6,091 bases of DNA from an archaeon. GTDB lineage: Archaea > EX4484-52 > B79-G9. The stretch lies in NCBI GenBank assembly GCA_030594585.1, contig JAUVEX010000057.1, positions 1 through 6,091 of the forward strand. Reading direction: 5' to 3'. The position numbers were made by a program, and so were the translations under genes. Shown piece after piece: positions 1-5,696 of the stretch; positions within the stretch are counted from its first letter, which is position 1, and every line of letters starts with the position of its first letter. Below the pieces are notes generated by a model, which was given only the letters and a program-made list of their open reading frames with translations, ran no database searches and was not told the DNA's origin.

Positions 1-668
1 TCTTTAGGCCTGTATTTTTTGTGGTGCTTTAGTTTTGTTTTTTTTATGCCGAATTTGTCGTATTTTTTATTTATCCTTTTTCTAAGCCACTTTCTTATTT
101 TGGAGTCTTTTGCGGTCTCAATCTCTTCTTCCAGTATTTCAAGTTCTGTTGTGTGCTTTAGGTTCCACATAAGATAGCTGATTGAAAAAAAGGCAATTGC
201 AAGCCCTATCAATGGCAGGAATCCTGCGTATGCCGAAAGATTGAGCATGGCAAGCCCGTTTACAAGGTCGCCTGTATTCATGAAAAAATACAATGTCGGC
301 GAGAATAAAAACCCGAGCGCTGCAAAGCTTGTGAAAACAGAGTATTCAAGAAGGCCTTTTTTTGTCAGCTTCCAGTCAAGATACAGCAGTGAAAAACCGA
401 TAAAAAGTGTTCCTAAAACGCCCGAAAGATACACTACGGCCTCTTGTGTTCTTGTAAGAATACAGCTTTTGTATACCGTCGCATAAATTCCTGTAAATAC
501 GGATAAATGAAAGTCTGTCCAATATCCGCAATTGTAAATTTCAAGGACCAGCGCATGAAATAATTCATGGAAAAAAGGGGCTATGAATGCTGCGATGATA
601 TTGAATGAAATAATTCCCGCAATCAGGTATTCGTCATAATGCCTTTCGTGAATGTATCGCTTCGCCAT
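1..668 (-). CDS. M50-like (site-2-protease-like) membrane zinc metalloprotease, 3' end outside window
   Basis: Open reading frame of 222 codons with no stop before the window edge, translated by hand on the minus strand. Residues 34-38 are HELFH, the HExxH zinc-binding and catalytic motif, and they lie at the end of the first hydrophobic helix (about 15-45), as in intramembrane M50 proteases. Further hydrophobic segments lie near 77-97, 109-130 and 144-168. N131-T-G-D134 at the end of the third segment is a candidate for the aspartate third zinc ligand of the family; this assignment is inference. Cys47 and Cys69 fall in the loop between helices 1 and 2 and could form a disulfide. Residues 170-222 are a charged helix followed by a very basic tail (IRKWLRKRINKK, then KLKHHKK), so the true end is probably near. 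ATG at 668 is the only nearby ATG; it lies 5 bases after the upstream gene's stop, implying co-transcription and perhaps translational coupling. Substrate unknown. It could be an inactive family member. Confidence 0.72.
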   Translation of the reverse strand, partial: MAKRYIHERHYDEYLIAGIISFNIIAAFIAPFFHELFHALVLEIYNCGYWTDFHLSVFTGIYATVYKSCILTRTQEAVVYLSGVLGTLFIGFSLLYLDWKLTKKGLLEYSVFTSFAALGFLFSPTLYFFMNTGDLVNGLAMLNLSAYAGFLPLIGLAIAFFSISYLMWNLKHTTELEILEEEIETAKDSKIRKWLRKRINKKYDKFGIKKTKLKHHKKYRPK

Positions 669-673
669 ATTGG

Positions 674-2128
674 CTATACCCCGAAAAAGTTGTTTATCTT
701 GTCTAATATGCCTTTTTTCTTAGGTTCGCTTTCTTCTTTAGAATCTTCTTTTTTGGGTTCTGTTGTTTCTTCTTTTGGCTTTTCTTCAGGCTTTGGCTCT
801 TCTGTTGTTTCTTCTTTTGGTGTTTCTTGTATTTTTTTGCTGTCGAATTCAAGCTTTTCTATTTCAATTATGATGCTTCTTGCTTCTTTGTATGTTTTTG
901 GGATGTTGTTTTCTTTTAGGTTTCCCGTGTATTCTTCGTTTGTGATTTGCATGAAAAATGAAGTTATGCGGTCTTTTAGTGATGATTTTATGTTTAGGGG
1001 TGATATGTTTTTTATAAGCTCTTCGTTTGTAAACTCTTCAGTAAATCCTATCTTTTTTTCTATGACTCCTTTTACAACAAATGCCATATCTGCTATTGCT
1101 GAAGCGCTTAATTCTTTGCGGAATATTTCGTCCAGTTTTTTTAATGCCTGATCATCTTCGTACTCTTTTTTCGCTCCCGCACCTGTTTTGAACAAAAGAC
1201 CTTTGATTTTTGAGAAAAAGCCGTTTTTTGGAGCGGGCTCTTTTATTTCTCCTTCATCGCCTGTGTTATTAAGTTCGTCTATTTTTCTTTCCTGCTCATC
1301 AATCTCTTTTATTATTCCTTTTTTGTACTCTTCAAATACTGTATCTATTTTTGATGCAATCAAATCCTGATTTTGGAGCTTTTCGTCAAGCATTTTCTTT
1401 TTTGTTTCGTATTCTCCTTTAAATATAAGCCCTTGTTCGTATGTTTTTTTAAGTGCATCTAAGTCTTGTTTTATTTCTTGTGTGTCTATTGAGAAATAGC
1501 CGGCATGCATGGTTTGCATAATCATATCATCTATTTTTTTCTGTAGGTCTTCTAATTCCTGTTTCTTCATTTTTCTTTTGCGCAATGCCCTTACATTTTT
1601 GATATTTATGGCTATTTTTTGCTTGGTTCTCTCAAGGGTTGTTGAATTAATTACGCCGTCCCGGAACAAAAGATCTAATGCCCGCACATCTTTTTCAAAA
1701 ACTTGTTTTGTTTCTTCGGAAATGTTGTTTTCTTTTCTTGCTGTTTCAAGAATATGGCTTAATTTCGGGGTTTTTTCTTTTTTTTCTTTAGTTATGTCTT
1801 GTATTGGTTTTTTAGATTCTTTTTTTGTTATGATTATAGGGGGGGGTGTTTTTTTATTTTTTTCAGGCTTATTTTTGGCATTTGCCTTCTTTGCCGAATT
1901 TTTCATTTCTCTCTCTTTCGTTTCAATGTTTTTTTCAAGCTTTTCTGTTGCGGCAGTATATGATTTTTGGGGTACAAGCCCTTCTTTATACGCGCTTTTT
2001 ACATGCTTTAAGGTAGATTTTATTTTTTTTATTTTCGGGTTGGTTATGGGCTTTGCAGATGTATGCTTTTCACTAATCAATTTGTTTTTTCTTATATCTG
2101 ATTCTTTTATTGTGTTTTTTCGTTTCAT
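674..2128 (-). CDS. Lysine-rich protein with several SHOCT-like helical hairpin repeats and two short amphipathic motifs
   Basis: 484 residues, very rich in Lys and Glu, with no signal peptide or clear membrane helix, so probably cytoplasmic. I do not recognise a whole-length family. Segments near residues 39-68, 148-176 and 222-251 share a pattern of helix, then G-[LV]-[IV], then a second helix ending L-x-x-x-[IL]. This resembles the SHOCT domain (a short helical hairpin; consensus roughly L..LK...G.I...EF..K...L). Weaker copies lie at 123-148 and 260-283. Residues 180-205 and 320-340 look coiled-coil. KNGFFSKIKGLLF (301-313) and KKGILDKINNFFG (471-483) are two similar amphipathic stretches, the second at the extreme C-terminus. 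Residues 434-470 are a Pro/Glu/Lys/Thr linker containing a 14-residue tandem duplication. ATG at 2128 has no clear Shine-Dalgarno. The gene sits between the small coiled-coil gene and the membrane protease gene, all on one strand. A scaffold or membrane-recruiting role is plausible but unproven. Confidence 0.8.
   Translation of the reverse strand: MKRKNTIKESDIRKNKLISEKHTSAKPITNPKIKKIKSTLKHVKSAYKEGLVPQKSYTAATEKLEKNIETKEREMKNSAKKANAKNKPEKNKKTPPPIIITKKESKKPIQDITKEKKEKTPKLSHILETARKENNISEETKQVFEKDVRALDLLFRDGVINSTTLERTKQKIAINIKNVRALRKRKMKKQELEDLQKKIDDMIMQTMHAGYFSIDTQEIKQDLDALKKTYEQGLIFKGEYETKKKMLDEKLQNQDLIASKIDTVFEEYKKGIIKEIDEQERKIDELNNTGDEGEIKEPAPKNGFFSKIKGLLFKTGAGAKKEYEDDQALKKLDEIFRKELSASAIADMAFVVKGVIEKKIGFTEEFTNEELIKNISPLNIKSSLKDRITSFFMQITNEEYTGNLKENNIPKTYKEARSIIIEIEKLEFDSKKIQETPKEETTEEPKPEEKPKEETTEPKKEDSKEESEPKKKGILDKINNFFGV
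758..820 (-). repeat. 21-bp exact direct repeat with 42-bp period inside the C-terminal linker of the lysine-rich protein
   Basis: An identical 21-base stretch occurs at 758-778 and 800-820. The spacing is 42 bases, or 14 codons, and the protein shows the matching duplication (PKEETTEEPKPEEK followed by PKEETTEPKKEDSK). This is an in-frame tandem duplication in a low-complexity linker and so a likely site of length variation between strains. Confidence 0.8.
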
Positions 2129-2150
2129 GAAAAATACCCAATAGTGGGCG

Positions 2151-2156
2151 TAAAAA
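2151..2156 (-). promoter_or_regulatory. Weak TATA-like element before the lysine-rich protein gene
   Basis: On the minus strand the sequence TTAGTTTTTACG places a T/A-rich hexamer centred about 26 bases before the ATG at 2128. That is the distance expected for an archaeal TATA box if transcription begins at the start codon (leaderless mRNA). It fits the absence of a Shine-Dalgarno, but the match is poor and read-through from the upstream gene is an alternative. Confidence 0.25.
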
Positions 2157-2178
2157 CTAAGATGCCCTAAAGAAGGGA

Positions 2179-2197
2179 CTTAAAAAAAGCTTTTAAG
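2179..2197 (-). terminator. Probable T-run terminator with 7-bp inverted repeat after the small coiled-coil gene
   Basis: CTTAAAA (2179-2185) and TTTTAAG (2191-2197) are perfect inverted arms around a 5-base loop, overlapping the stop codon at 2193-2195. On the minus strand the stop is followed directly by a run of seven T, the usual archaeal intrinsic termination signal. Termination may be partial, because the next gene on the same strand begins only 64 bases further on. Confidence 0.45.
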
Positions 2198-2501
2198 CCC
2201 ATACTTCTGAAAGGTCTTTCTGTATTTTTGAAAGCTTTTCAAGTTTTGAGTTTATGCTGTCAAGCTTTTTTTCAACACCAATCCTTTTTGCATTAAGCCG
2301 CCCTTCCTTGTTTGCGAATTCAGCAATAAGGTCGCGAAGCTCAAGTTCTTTTAGCTGGATGTTTTTAAGGTCTGTCTTTATCTTGTCAAGATTTCCTTCA
2401 ATGTCTGTTTTTTCCTGCTTTATGGTTGTTACCTCACCACGCACATCCTGAAATATTTTTGTTATTTCCTCTTCTTTTTGTGCTGTTTTGTTTTCTGCCA
2501 T
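2193..2501 (-). CDS. Small coiled-coil protein, unknown function
   Basis: 102 residues, almost entirely charged helix. Heptad-like spacing of Ile/Leu runs from about residue 10 to 60 and again from 70 to 98, with a short break (EFANKEGRLNAK) between, so it may fold as a helical hairpin. The protein ends SEVWA and has no Cys, no signal peptide and no membrane segment. It is the right size for a prefoldin-like subunit, but I do not see the beta-strand region that separates the two prefoldin helices, so I do not call it prefoldin. The start is set at ATG 2501 because a strong Shine-Dalgarno, GAGGTG (2507-2512), lies 5 bases upstream. An in-frame GTG at 2507 would add two residues but is part of that Shine-Dalgarno. 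It is divergent from the MoxR gene and first in the minus-strand set that continues with the SHOCT-repeat and protease genes. Confidence 0.8.
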   Translation of the reverse strand: MAENKTAQKEEEITKIFQDVRGEVTTIKQEKTDIEGNLDKIKTDLKNIQLKELELRDLIAEFANKEGRLNAKRIGVEKKLDSINSKLEKLSKIQKDLSEVWA

Positions 2502-2506
2502 AATCA

Positions 2507-2512
2507 CACCTC
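2507..2512 (-). promoter_or_regulatory. Shine-Dalgarno GAGGTG that decides the start of the small coiled-coil gene
   Basis: GAGGTG on the minus strand, followed by five bases (TGATT) and ATG. It overlaps the competing GTG codon and so argues for ATG at 2501. Confidence 0.7.
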
Positions 2513-2543
2513 ATTTTTTGCCTGTTTTTTTACAAGCCATAAA

Positions 2544-2552
2544 TTATATATA
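2544..2552 (-). promoter_or_regulatory. TATA box for the minus-strand gene set
   Basis: On the minus strand this reads TATATATAATTT. A start site about 25 bases downstream, near 2522, would give a leader of about 20 bases that contains the GAGGTG Shine-Dalgarno. Geometry and composition fit an archaeal promoter; the transcript start is predicted. Confidence 0.6.
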
Positions 2553-2559
2553 CACAGCC

Positions 2560-2570
2560 TATATATAAAT
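2560..2570 (+). promoter_or_regulatory. TATA box for the MoxR gene
   Basis: TATATATAAAT on the plus strand. A start site about 25 bases downstream, near 2591, would leave a leader of about 15 bases before ATG at 2607, with only a weak Shine-Dalgarno-like GTGA at 2597-2600. It lies back to back with the minus-strand TATA box, separated by about 7 bases. Confidence 0.6.
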
Positions 2571-2606
2571 TAAAGTACTTGGGGAACTAAAGTTGCGTGA
2601 TTTTTG

Positions 2607-3605
2607 ATGGATGATAAAAAACTTGAGGAGCTTCAGCATAAGATTGAGGAATATATGGTTAAGATAGACATCTTGCGTGAAGAAATAGGCAAGGTTTTTA
2701 TAGGCCAAAAAGAGGTTTTAGATGCAGTCATAGTCTGCATGCTTTCACGGGGGCATATACTTCTCGAAGGCGCTCCGGGTCTGGCAAAGACTCTTCTTGT
2801 AATGACTTTGGCGCGGACTGTAAAGGGTGCAAAATTCCAGAGAATACAGTTTACACCGGACCTTCTTCCGGCAGACATCACAGGCATTACTGCATACAGT
2901 CCTGAAAAAGGATTTTATACTGTAAAAGGACCTGTTTTTACAAATTTTCTTTTGGCAGACGAAATTAACCGGGCGCCGCCTAAAGTGCAGTCTGCGATGC
3001 TTTCAGTGATGCAGGAGAGGCAGGTAGTTATTGGAAAAGAGATATTTTCGCTTGAAGAGCCTTTTTTTGTGCTTGCAACAGAGAATCCATTAGAGCAGAT
3101 GGGCACATACCCACTGCCTGAAGCTCAAATTGACCGGTTTTTGTTCAAGGTGTTTGTGAATTACCCCCCAAAAAAAGAGGAGCTTATTATTGTCGAGAGC
3201 AATACCATGACCAAAAATTTTGATGCGGTTGACATAAAGCCGGTTTTTGATGCCTCTGATTTTACGAAAATCCAGTCTATTGTAAAGCAAATATATCTTG
3301 CTCCGGAAATCAAGGAATACCTTGTTGATATAGTTGATGCTACAAGAAATCCTGAAAGCTATGGGCTTGAATACGGGAAGTATATTGACTGGGGGGGATC
3401 ACCCAGGGCATCTATTGCGCTTTTTATTACCGCAAAGGCATCGGCGTTTCTTGCAGGAAGACCATATGTTATCCCTGAAGATGTAAGGAATGTCGCCCAT
3501 AATGTGCTTCGCCACAGGATAATTCTGAATTATGAAGGAAAAGCTATTGAGCTTAGCACTGATGAGATTATAAAAGAGATTTTAAAGAAAGTGCCGGTTC
3601 CTTAG
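2607..3605 (+). CDS. MoxR-family AAA+ ATPase
   Basis: 332 residues, the usual length for the family. The AAA+ core is complete: Walker A GAPGLAKT (55-62), Walker B LLADE (115-119) followed by INRAPP, sensor 1 ATENP (157-161), a candidate arginine finger R177 in QIDRF, and sensor 2 GGSPRAS (263-269). The DE-INRAPPK and ATENPxExxGTYPLPEAQxDRF signatures are typical of MoxR proteins. The C-terminal helical lid follows from about 215. There is no signal peptide, so it is cytoplasmic. MoxR ATPases are thought to act as chaperone-like remodellers with VWA-domain partners, and the next gene encodes a DUF58 protein, the usual partner. ATG at 2607 is chosen; the preceding TTG at 2604 is in frame but less likely. 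DUF58 follows after 35 bases. There are no N-glycosylation sequons, as expected for a cytoplasmic protein. Confidence 0.95.
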   Translation: MDDKKLEELQHKIEEYMVKIDILREEIGKVFIGQKEVLDAVIVCMLSRGHILLEGAPGLAKTLLVMTLARTVKGAKFQRIQFTPDLLPADITGITAYSPEKGFYTVKGPVFTNFLLADEINRAPPKVQSAMLSVMQERQVVIGKEIFSLEEPFFVLATENPLEQMGTYPLPEAQIDRFLFKVFVNYPPKKEELIIVESNTMTKNFDAVDIKPVFDASDFTKIQSIVKQIYLAPEIKEYLVDIVDATRNPESYGLEYGKYIDWGGSPRASIALFITAKASAFLAGRPYVIPEDVRNVAHNVLRHRIILNYEGKAIELSTDEIIKEILKKVPVP

Positions 3606-3607
3606 AA

Positions 3608-3618
3608 ATTATAAATAT
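3608..3618 (+). promoter_or_regulatory. Possible internal TATA box giving a leaderless DUF58 transcript
   Basis: The 35-base gap after MoxR contains AAATTATAAATATTA, with the TATA-like core centred near 3613-3614, about 27 bases before the DUF58 ATG. No Shine-Dalgarno precedes that ATG. Together these suggest a promoter of its own with transcription starting at or near the start codon. Co-transcription with MoxR is still possible. Confidence 0.45.
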
Positions 3619-3640
3619 TACATCAAACCAACTAATTCTT

Positions 3641-4603
3641 ATGCGGAAAAAATCTAAAAATACAGAACATGAAAGTGCGGATTCTGAAAGAAAATCACAG
3701 GGCATTCCTCCTGAGATAAAAAAACTTATGCAGGAAGTGGATGCCAATGTAAAGAAACTGATAGATATTTTTCGTTTTGTTCTTAAATATAAGATGATTT
3801 TTAGGGGTCAGGGAATTGAATTTGCAGGCATAAGAGAATACCTGCCTACTGACGATGCCAAGATGATTGACTGGAAAGTGTCTGCAAGAATGTCGACTTC
3901 AGGCAAAGTGGACAAGCTTTATGTGAAAATATATGAAGAAGAGCGGGATTTGGATGTTCTTGTGCTTCTTGATACTTCTGCAAGCATGCTTTTCGGGACA
4001 CAGGATAAGCTTAAGAGTGAATACGCGGCAATTCTTGCAGGGACAATAATTTATGCTGCAATAGAGACAGGAGACAATGCAGGACTTGCCATGTTTAATG
4101 AAAAAGTGCATAAGTTCGTTCCGCCTTCAAGGGAGTCTGTCCAGTATTATCGGGTGTTGGAGAATCTTGTGGATAAGAAAAAATACGGCGGCTCAAAAAA
4201 TTTGAAAGAAGCGATTGATTTTGCTGTAAAAATCGGGCGTGACAGGACAATGCTTTTTATTGTATCTGATTTTATTTCATGCGGCGATGGTTGGGAAGAC
4301 TCACTTAAAAGCGCTTCTTCTAAATTTGACGGGGTTTTAGGCATAATGCTAAGGGATGTAAGGGATTCGTTCCTGCCTGAAGGGGCAGGACATTTTAGGC
4401 TTTCAGACCCTTTTTCCGGACATATCAGTGAGGCGAACCTTGATAAGGTAAAAGAAAAATTTGAACGAATGGCTGCCACCCAGGAAAAGGATGTAGAAAC
4501 ACAATTTCACAGAAGCAAGGCAGGTTTTATCAAATATTATACGAATGACCCGTTCATAAAATCACTCATGAAATGGTTTGAGATGTGGGGGGCGGGAAGA
4601 TAA
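3641..4603 (+). CDS. DUF58 domain protein (VWA-like fold), MoxR partner
   Basis: 320 residues, soluble, without signal peptide or membrane helices. The N-terminal 20 residues are polar and probably disordered. The DUF58 signature runs from about 55: GQGIEFAGIREYLPTDD, then IDWKVSAR (76-83) and LYVKIYEEERD (93-103). A VWA-like half follows, with a full DxSxS metal-site motif D111-T-S113-A-S115 and a further acidic residue D210 in IVSDF. At the position where the metal-site Thr is usual (GGT), this protein has GGS with S185, a conservative change. DUF58 proteins pair with MoxR ATPases in widespread operons; the molecular role is poorly known. The ATG at 3641 has no Shine-Dalgarno but a TATA-like element at leaderless spacing. 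The stop is followed by TTTTTT (4604-4609), a likely terminator, and only four bases separate it from the convergent VWA gene. Confidence 0.93.
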   Translation: MRKKSKNTEHESADSERKSQGIPPEIKKLMQEVDANVKKLIDIFRFVLKYKMIFRGQGIEFAGIREYLPTDDAKMIDWKVSARMSTSGKVDKLYVKIYEEERDLDVLVLLDTSASMLFGTQDKLKSEYAAILAGTIIYAAIETGDNAGLAMFNEKVHKFVPPSRESVQYYRVLENLVDKKKYGGSKNLKEAIDFAVKIGRDRTMLFIVSDFISCGDGWEDSLKSASSKFDGVLGIMLRDVRDSFLPEGAGHFRLSDPFSGHISEANLDKVKEKFERMAATQEKDVETQFHRSKAGFIKYYTNDPFIKSLMKWFEMWGAGR

Positions 4604-4609
4604 TTTTTT
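4604..4609 (+). terminator. T-run after the DUF58 stop codon
   Basis: TTTTTT immediately after TAA, overlapping the stop codon of the convergent VWA gene. It suits archaeal T-rich termination for the plus strand. No equivalent T-run is seen just past the VWA stop on the other strand. Confidence 0.4.
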
Positions 4610-5588
4610 AAGGTATTGTCTTGTATTTTGTAGCGCCTAAGCCCCATTCTATCATCAGAAGAAAAATCGCGAATAAAAGTGCCCATTTTCTTGCGTTTAT
4701 TTCAATCGAGTTTGCCCGCAATACGGCTCCTGTAAATGCGCTGTCAAGCTCTGTTTTGTTTGTTACATGATAATACTTTCCGCCTGTTTTATTTGCAATA
4801 TCTATAAGTGTATTTTCGTCAAGAAGAGGTATGGTGTATGTTGTGGCGTTTTTTCCTTTAAGGTATTCGGGAACTTCAATTGATGCATTTGCTTCGGTTT
4901 CATTCCTTGGGCCAATGCCTATAGTGTATATGACGATGTTGTAATTCATGGCATACTTTAGTGATTCATTTACCGAAACCCCCTCATTTGATTCCCCATC
5001 GGCTAAAAGCGCCACTACTTTCTTTTTTGTTGTGTTTGAAAGCATTGTTGATGCGGTTATTATTGCATCTCCTGTGGCTGTTCCTGCAGGGCCCTCAAAA
5101 CCAAGCGACCTTATAGAGTCTTTAAGATCATCATGATTGTCGGTAAGTTCTTTTTTCCTGTAACTTTTCCCTGAGAAGCTTACAAGACCGAAACTAGTTC
5201 CTTTAGGCACAGAATTCATAACGCTTATGGCTGAATCTTTTGCAGCGCCTAACCTGTTTGGTGTGAAATTACCGTTATCTGAAGTGCTCATTGTGGGTGA
5301 GGTATCTAAGGCGAGGACAAAATCGACATCAGCCACATTCATTACAACGGTTATTGTGAGGTTCGATATTGCGAGAATTATCATGAGAACTGCAGCTGAG
5401 CGTAAAATTAAAGGGATGTAGTTCTTTCTGAATATTTTTTTACCCATTGCCTTTTCCAATAGTTCGTAGTTTGCAAAAAGGACTGTTCTTTTCTTTATTT
5501 TTTTAAGGGTTACCATGTGCAGTATCAGGATTGCTCCAATAAGGATTATCAATAGATTTACATTTTCGTATGAGTAATAGAGTTCCAT
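4608..5588 (-). CDS. BatA-type membrane-anchored VWA-domain protein, probably glycosylated
   Basis: 326 residues from ATG 5588. Two N-terminal hydrophobic segments (about 11-27 and 58-83) precede a VWA domain, and a third lies near the C-terminus (about 301-317), the layout of BatA-type proteins. The metal site is D95-T-S97-P-T99 (DxSxT instead of the usual DxSxS), with T170 in GTATGDAI and D197 in LLADGESN. The VWA domain should be outside the cell: nine N-x-S/T sequons (N76, 107, 185, 207, 229, 234, 247, 266, 277) fall in or beside it, whereas the MoxR and DUF58 proteins have none. GTG at 5600 would add four residues, but it belongs to AGGTG, a Shine-Dalgarno nine bases before the ATG, so ATG is preferred. 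It runs convergent with DUF58 rather than in its operon. Likely the envelope-side partner of the MoxR/DUF58 pair, a role inferred from family associations. Confidence 0.9.
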   Translation of the reverse strand: MELYYSYENVNLLIILIGAILILHMVTLKKIKKRTVLFANYELLEKAMGKKIFRKNYIPLILRSAAVLMIILAISNLTITVVMNVADVDFVLALDTSPTMSTSDNGNFTPNRLGAAKDSAISVMNSVPKGTSFGLVSFSGKSYRKKELTDNHDDLKDSIRSLGFEGPAGTATGDAIITASTMLSNTTKKKVVALLADGESNEGVSVNESLKYAMNYNIVIYTIGIGPRNETEANASIEVPEYLKGKNATTYTIPLLDENTLIDIANKTGGKYYHVTNKTELDSAFTGAVLRANSIEINARKWALLFAIFLLMIEWGLGATKYKTIP

Positions 5589-5599
5589 AAATTTGCGCA

Positions 5600-5604
5600 C
5601 CTAT
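5600..5604 (-). promoter_or_regulatory. Shine-Dalgarno AGGTG for the VWA gene
   Basis: AGGTG on the minus strand with nine bases (CGCAAATTT) before ATG 5588. It contains the GTG that would otherwise be read as a start codon at 5600. If the transcript begins at about 5603, a leaderless GTG start remains an alternative. Confidence 0.5.
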
Positions 5605-5624
5605 CAATAATTGCGTTTTTGTAG

Positions 5625-5634
5625 AATATATAAT
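5625..5634 (-). promoter_or_regulatory. TATA box for the VWA gene
   Basis: On the minus strand AAAAAAATTATATATTC gives a TATATA core preceded by a purine-rich stretch that could be the TFB recognition element. A start site about 25 bases on, near 5604, leaves a leader of roughly 15 bases to ATG 5588. Confidence 0.6.
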
Positions 5635-5670
5635 TTTTTTATTGTATGATATGATTTTTTAAGAATTGGC

Positions 5671-5696
5671 TGCCCGGGATACGAGGGTCCCGGGCA
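5671..5696. repeat. Perfect 9-bp GC-rich inverted repeat (hairpin)
   Basis: TGCCCGGGA (5671-5679) and TCCCGGGCA (5688-5696) are perfect inverted arms around the 8-base loop TACGAGGG. Seven of the nine pairs are G-C, standing out from the AT-rich spacer. On neither strand is it followed by a T-run, so it is not a standard terminator. It lies between the terminator of the surface-protein gene and the VWA promoter. It could be a transcript 3'-end stabiliser, a protein-binding palindrome (it contains the CCCGGG core) or a secondary pause site. Confidence 0.7.

Noticed and set aside
241..486. Plus-strand frame of 81 codons
   Set aside because: Opposite strand of the membrane protease gene, whose frame is open throughout and has an HExxH motif and hydrophobic helices.
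639..1151. Plus-strand frame of 170 codons with Ser/Phe-rich repeats
   Set aside because: Same antisense effect over the Pro/Glu/Lys linker of the minus-strand gene; no start signal.
1839..1846. Run of eight G as a possible phase-variation site
   Set aside because: The frame is intact through it, it encodes a Pro run in a disordered region, and similar short G runs occur elsewhere in the window (3390-3397, 5727-5733).
1509..2144. Long plus-strand frame (211 codons) rich in Phe, Ser and Leu that resembles a membrane protein
   Set aside because: It is the antisense image of the Lys/Glu-rich coding sequence: AAA/GAA codons read backwards give TTT/TTC. The minus-strand frame is longer, has interpretable repeats and fits the gene order.
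2193..2501. Prefoldin beta subunit
   Set aside because: The size and coiled coil fit, but the central beta-hairpin sequence and conserved prefoldin residues are not visible.
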